Assembly (NCBI GenBank): GCA_002390455.1
Contig: DGPN01000042.1
Span: forward strand, 6,631-26,907
Length of the DNA: 20,277 bases
Direction: 5' to 3'
From: Flavobacteriaceae bacterium UBA4439
GTDB taxonomy: Bacteria; Bacteroidota; Bacteroidia; Flavobacteriales; Flavobacteriaceae
The position numbers were made by a program, and so were the translations under genes. The notes beneath the pieces were generated by a model. The model did no database searches. It worked only from the letters and a program-made list of their open reading frames with translations, and was not told the origin of the DNA. This document shows, piece after piece, positions 20,191 to 20,277 of the stretch. How positions within the stretch are numbered: the first letter of the stretch is position 1; every line of letters begins with the position of its first letter.

Positions 20191-20277
20191 GTTATTTCTG
20201 TATTTTTCTGTTTTTCAATAAGGTATAATTTAATCCATCTATCGATTTTAAAAATATTTTTTCTTATCCTTTTTTCT

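Noticed and set aside
1..20277. CRISPR array, prophage, transposon, toxin-antitoxin, defence or secondary-metabolite cluster
   Set aside because: I looked for regularly spaced repeats, integrase/transposase motifs, small paired genes and biosynthetic enzymes. The genes are core functions with no such signatures.

Overview
The window comes from a member of the Bacteroidota, most likely a Flavobacteriaceae species. Four signs support this. Genes start without recognisable Shine-Dalgarno sequences. Many starts and both tRNAs are preceded by the Bacteroidota -7 promoter element TAnnTTTG. Exported proteins have the typical '...AQ' signal-peptide end. The gene set is also characteristic: an archaeal-type prolyl-tRNA synthetase, DUF4293, two-repeat DUF1599, a folP-cdaA pair and BshB1. 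I see no rRNA, phage, insertion sequence, CRISPR array, toxin-antitoxin or defence locus, so this is core chromosome rather than an accessory island.

Layout. From 1 to 892 (minus) lie the start of cysS and all of folE, overlapping by four bases. From 973 to 3631 (minus) are a FadL-type outer-membrane barrel and an unusual low-complexity lipoprotein. The lipoprotein is divergent from proS (3733-5211, plus) across an intergenic region with a 12-bp perfect inverted repeat. tRNA-Glu and rpsT follow on the plus strand and meet rho (minus) at a shared terminator. A small DUF4293 membrane protein converges on, and overlaps, a YfcE-type phosphoesterase. truA and a type I ABC exporter follow (8378-10899, plus) and run tail to tail into folP-cdaA (minus).

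From 12628 to 17485 is a tightly packed plus-strand run: DUF1599 protein, a lone DppB-type permease, tpiA, prmA, clpS, a glutathione peroxidase-family gene and bshB1. It is followed by tRNA-His and a strong bidirectional terminator. The right end (minus) holds a small outer-membrane barrel, an M28 metallopeptidase and a DUF3050 protein whose gene overlaps the peptidase gene.

Functions fall into translation (cysS, proS, tRNA-Glu, tRNA-His, rpsT, prmA, truA), transcription termination (rho), protein turnover (clpS), folate (folE, folP), c-di-AMP signalling (cdaA), thiol and redox chemistry (bshB1, peroxidase), glycolysis (tpiA) and the envelope (barrels, lipoprotein, ABC exporter, permease). 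I found no convincing new multi-gene system. The best leads are the inverted repeat and possible leader peptide between the lipoprotein and proS, the lipoprotein itself, the orphan permease, the bshB1/peroxidase pair with a possible two-compartment peroxidase, and two opposed T-T positions in the tRNA-His acceptor stem.
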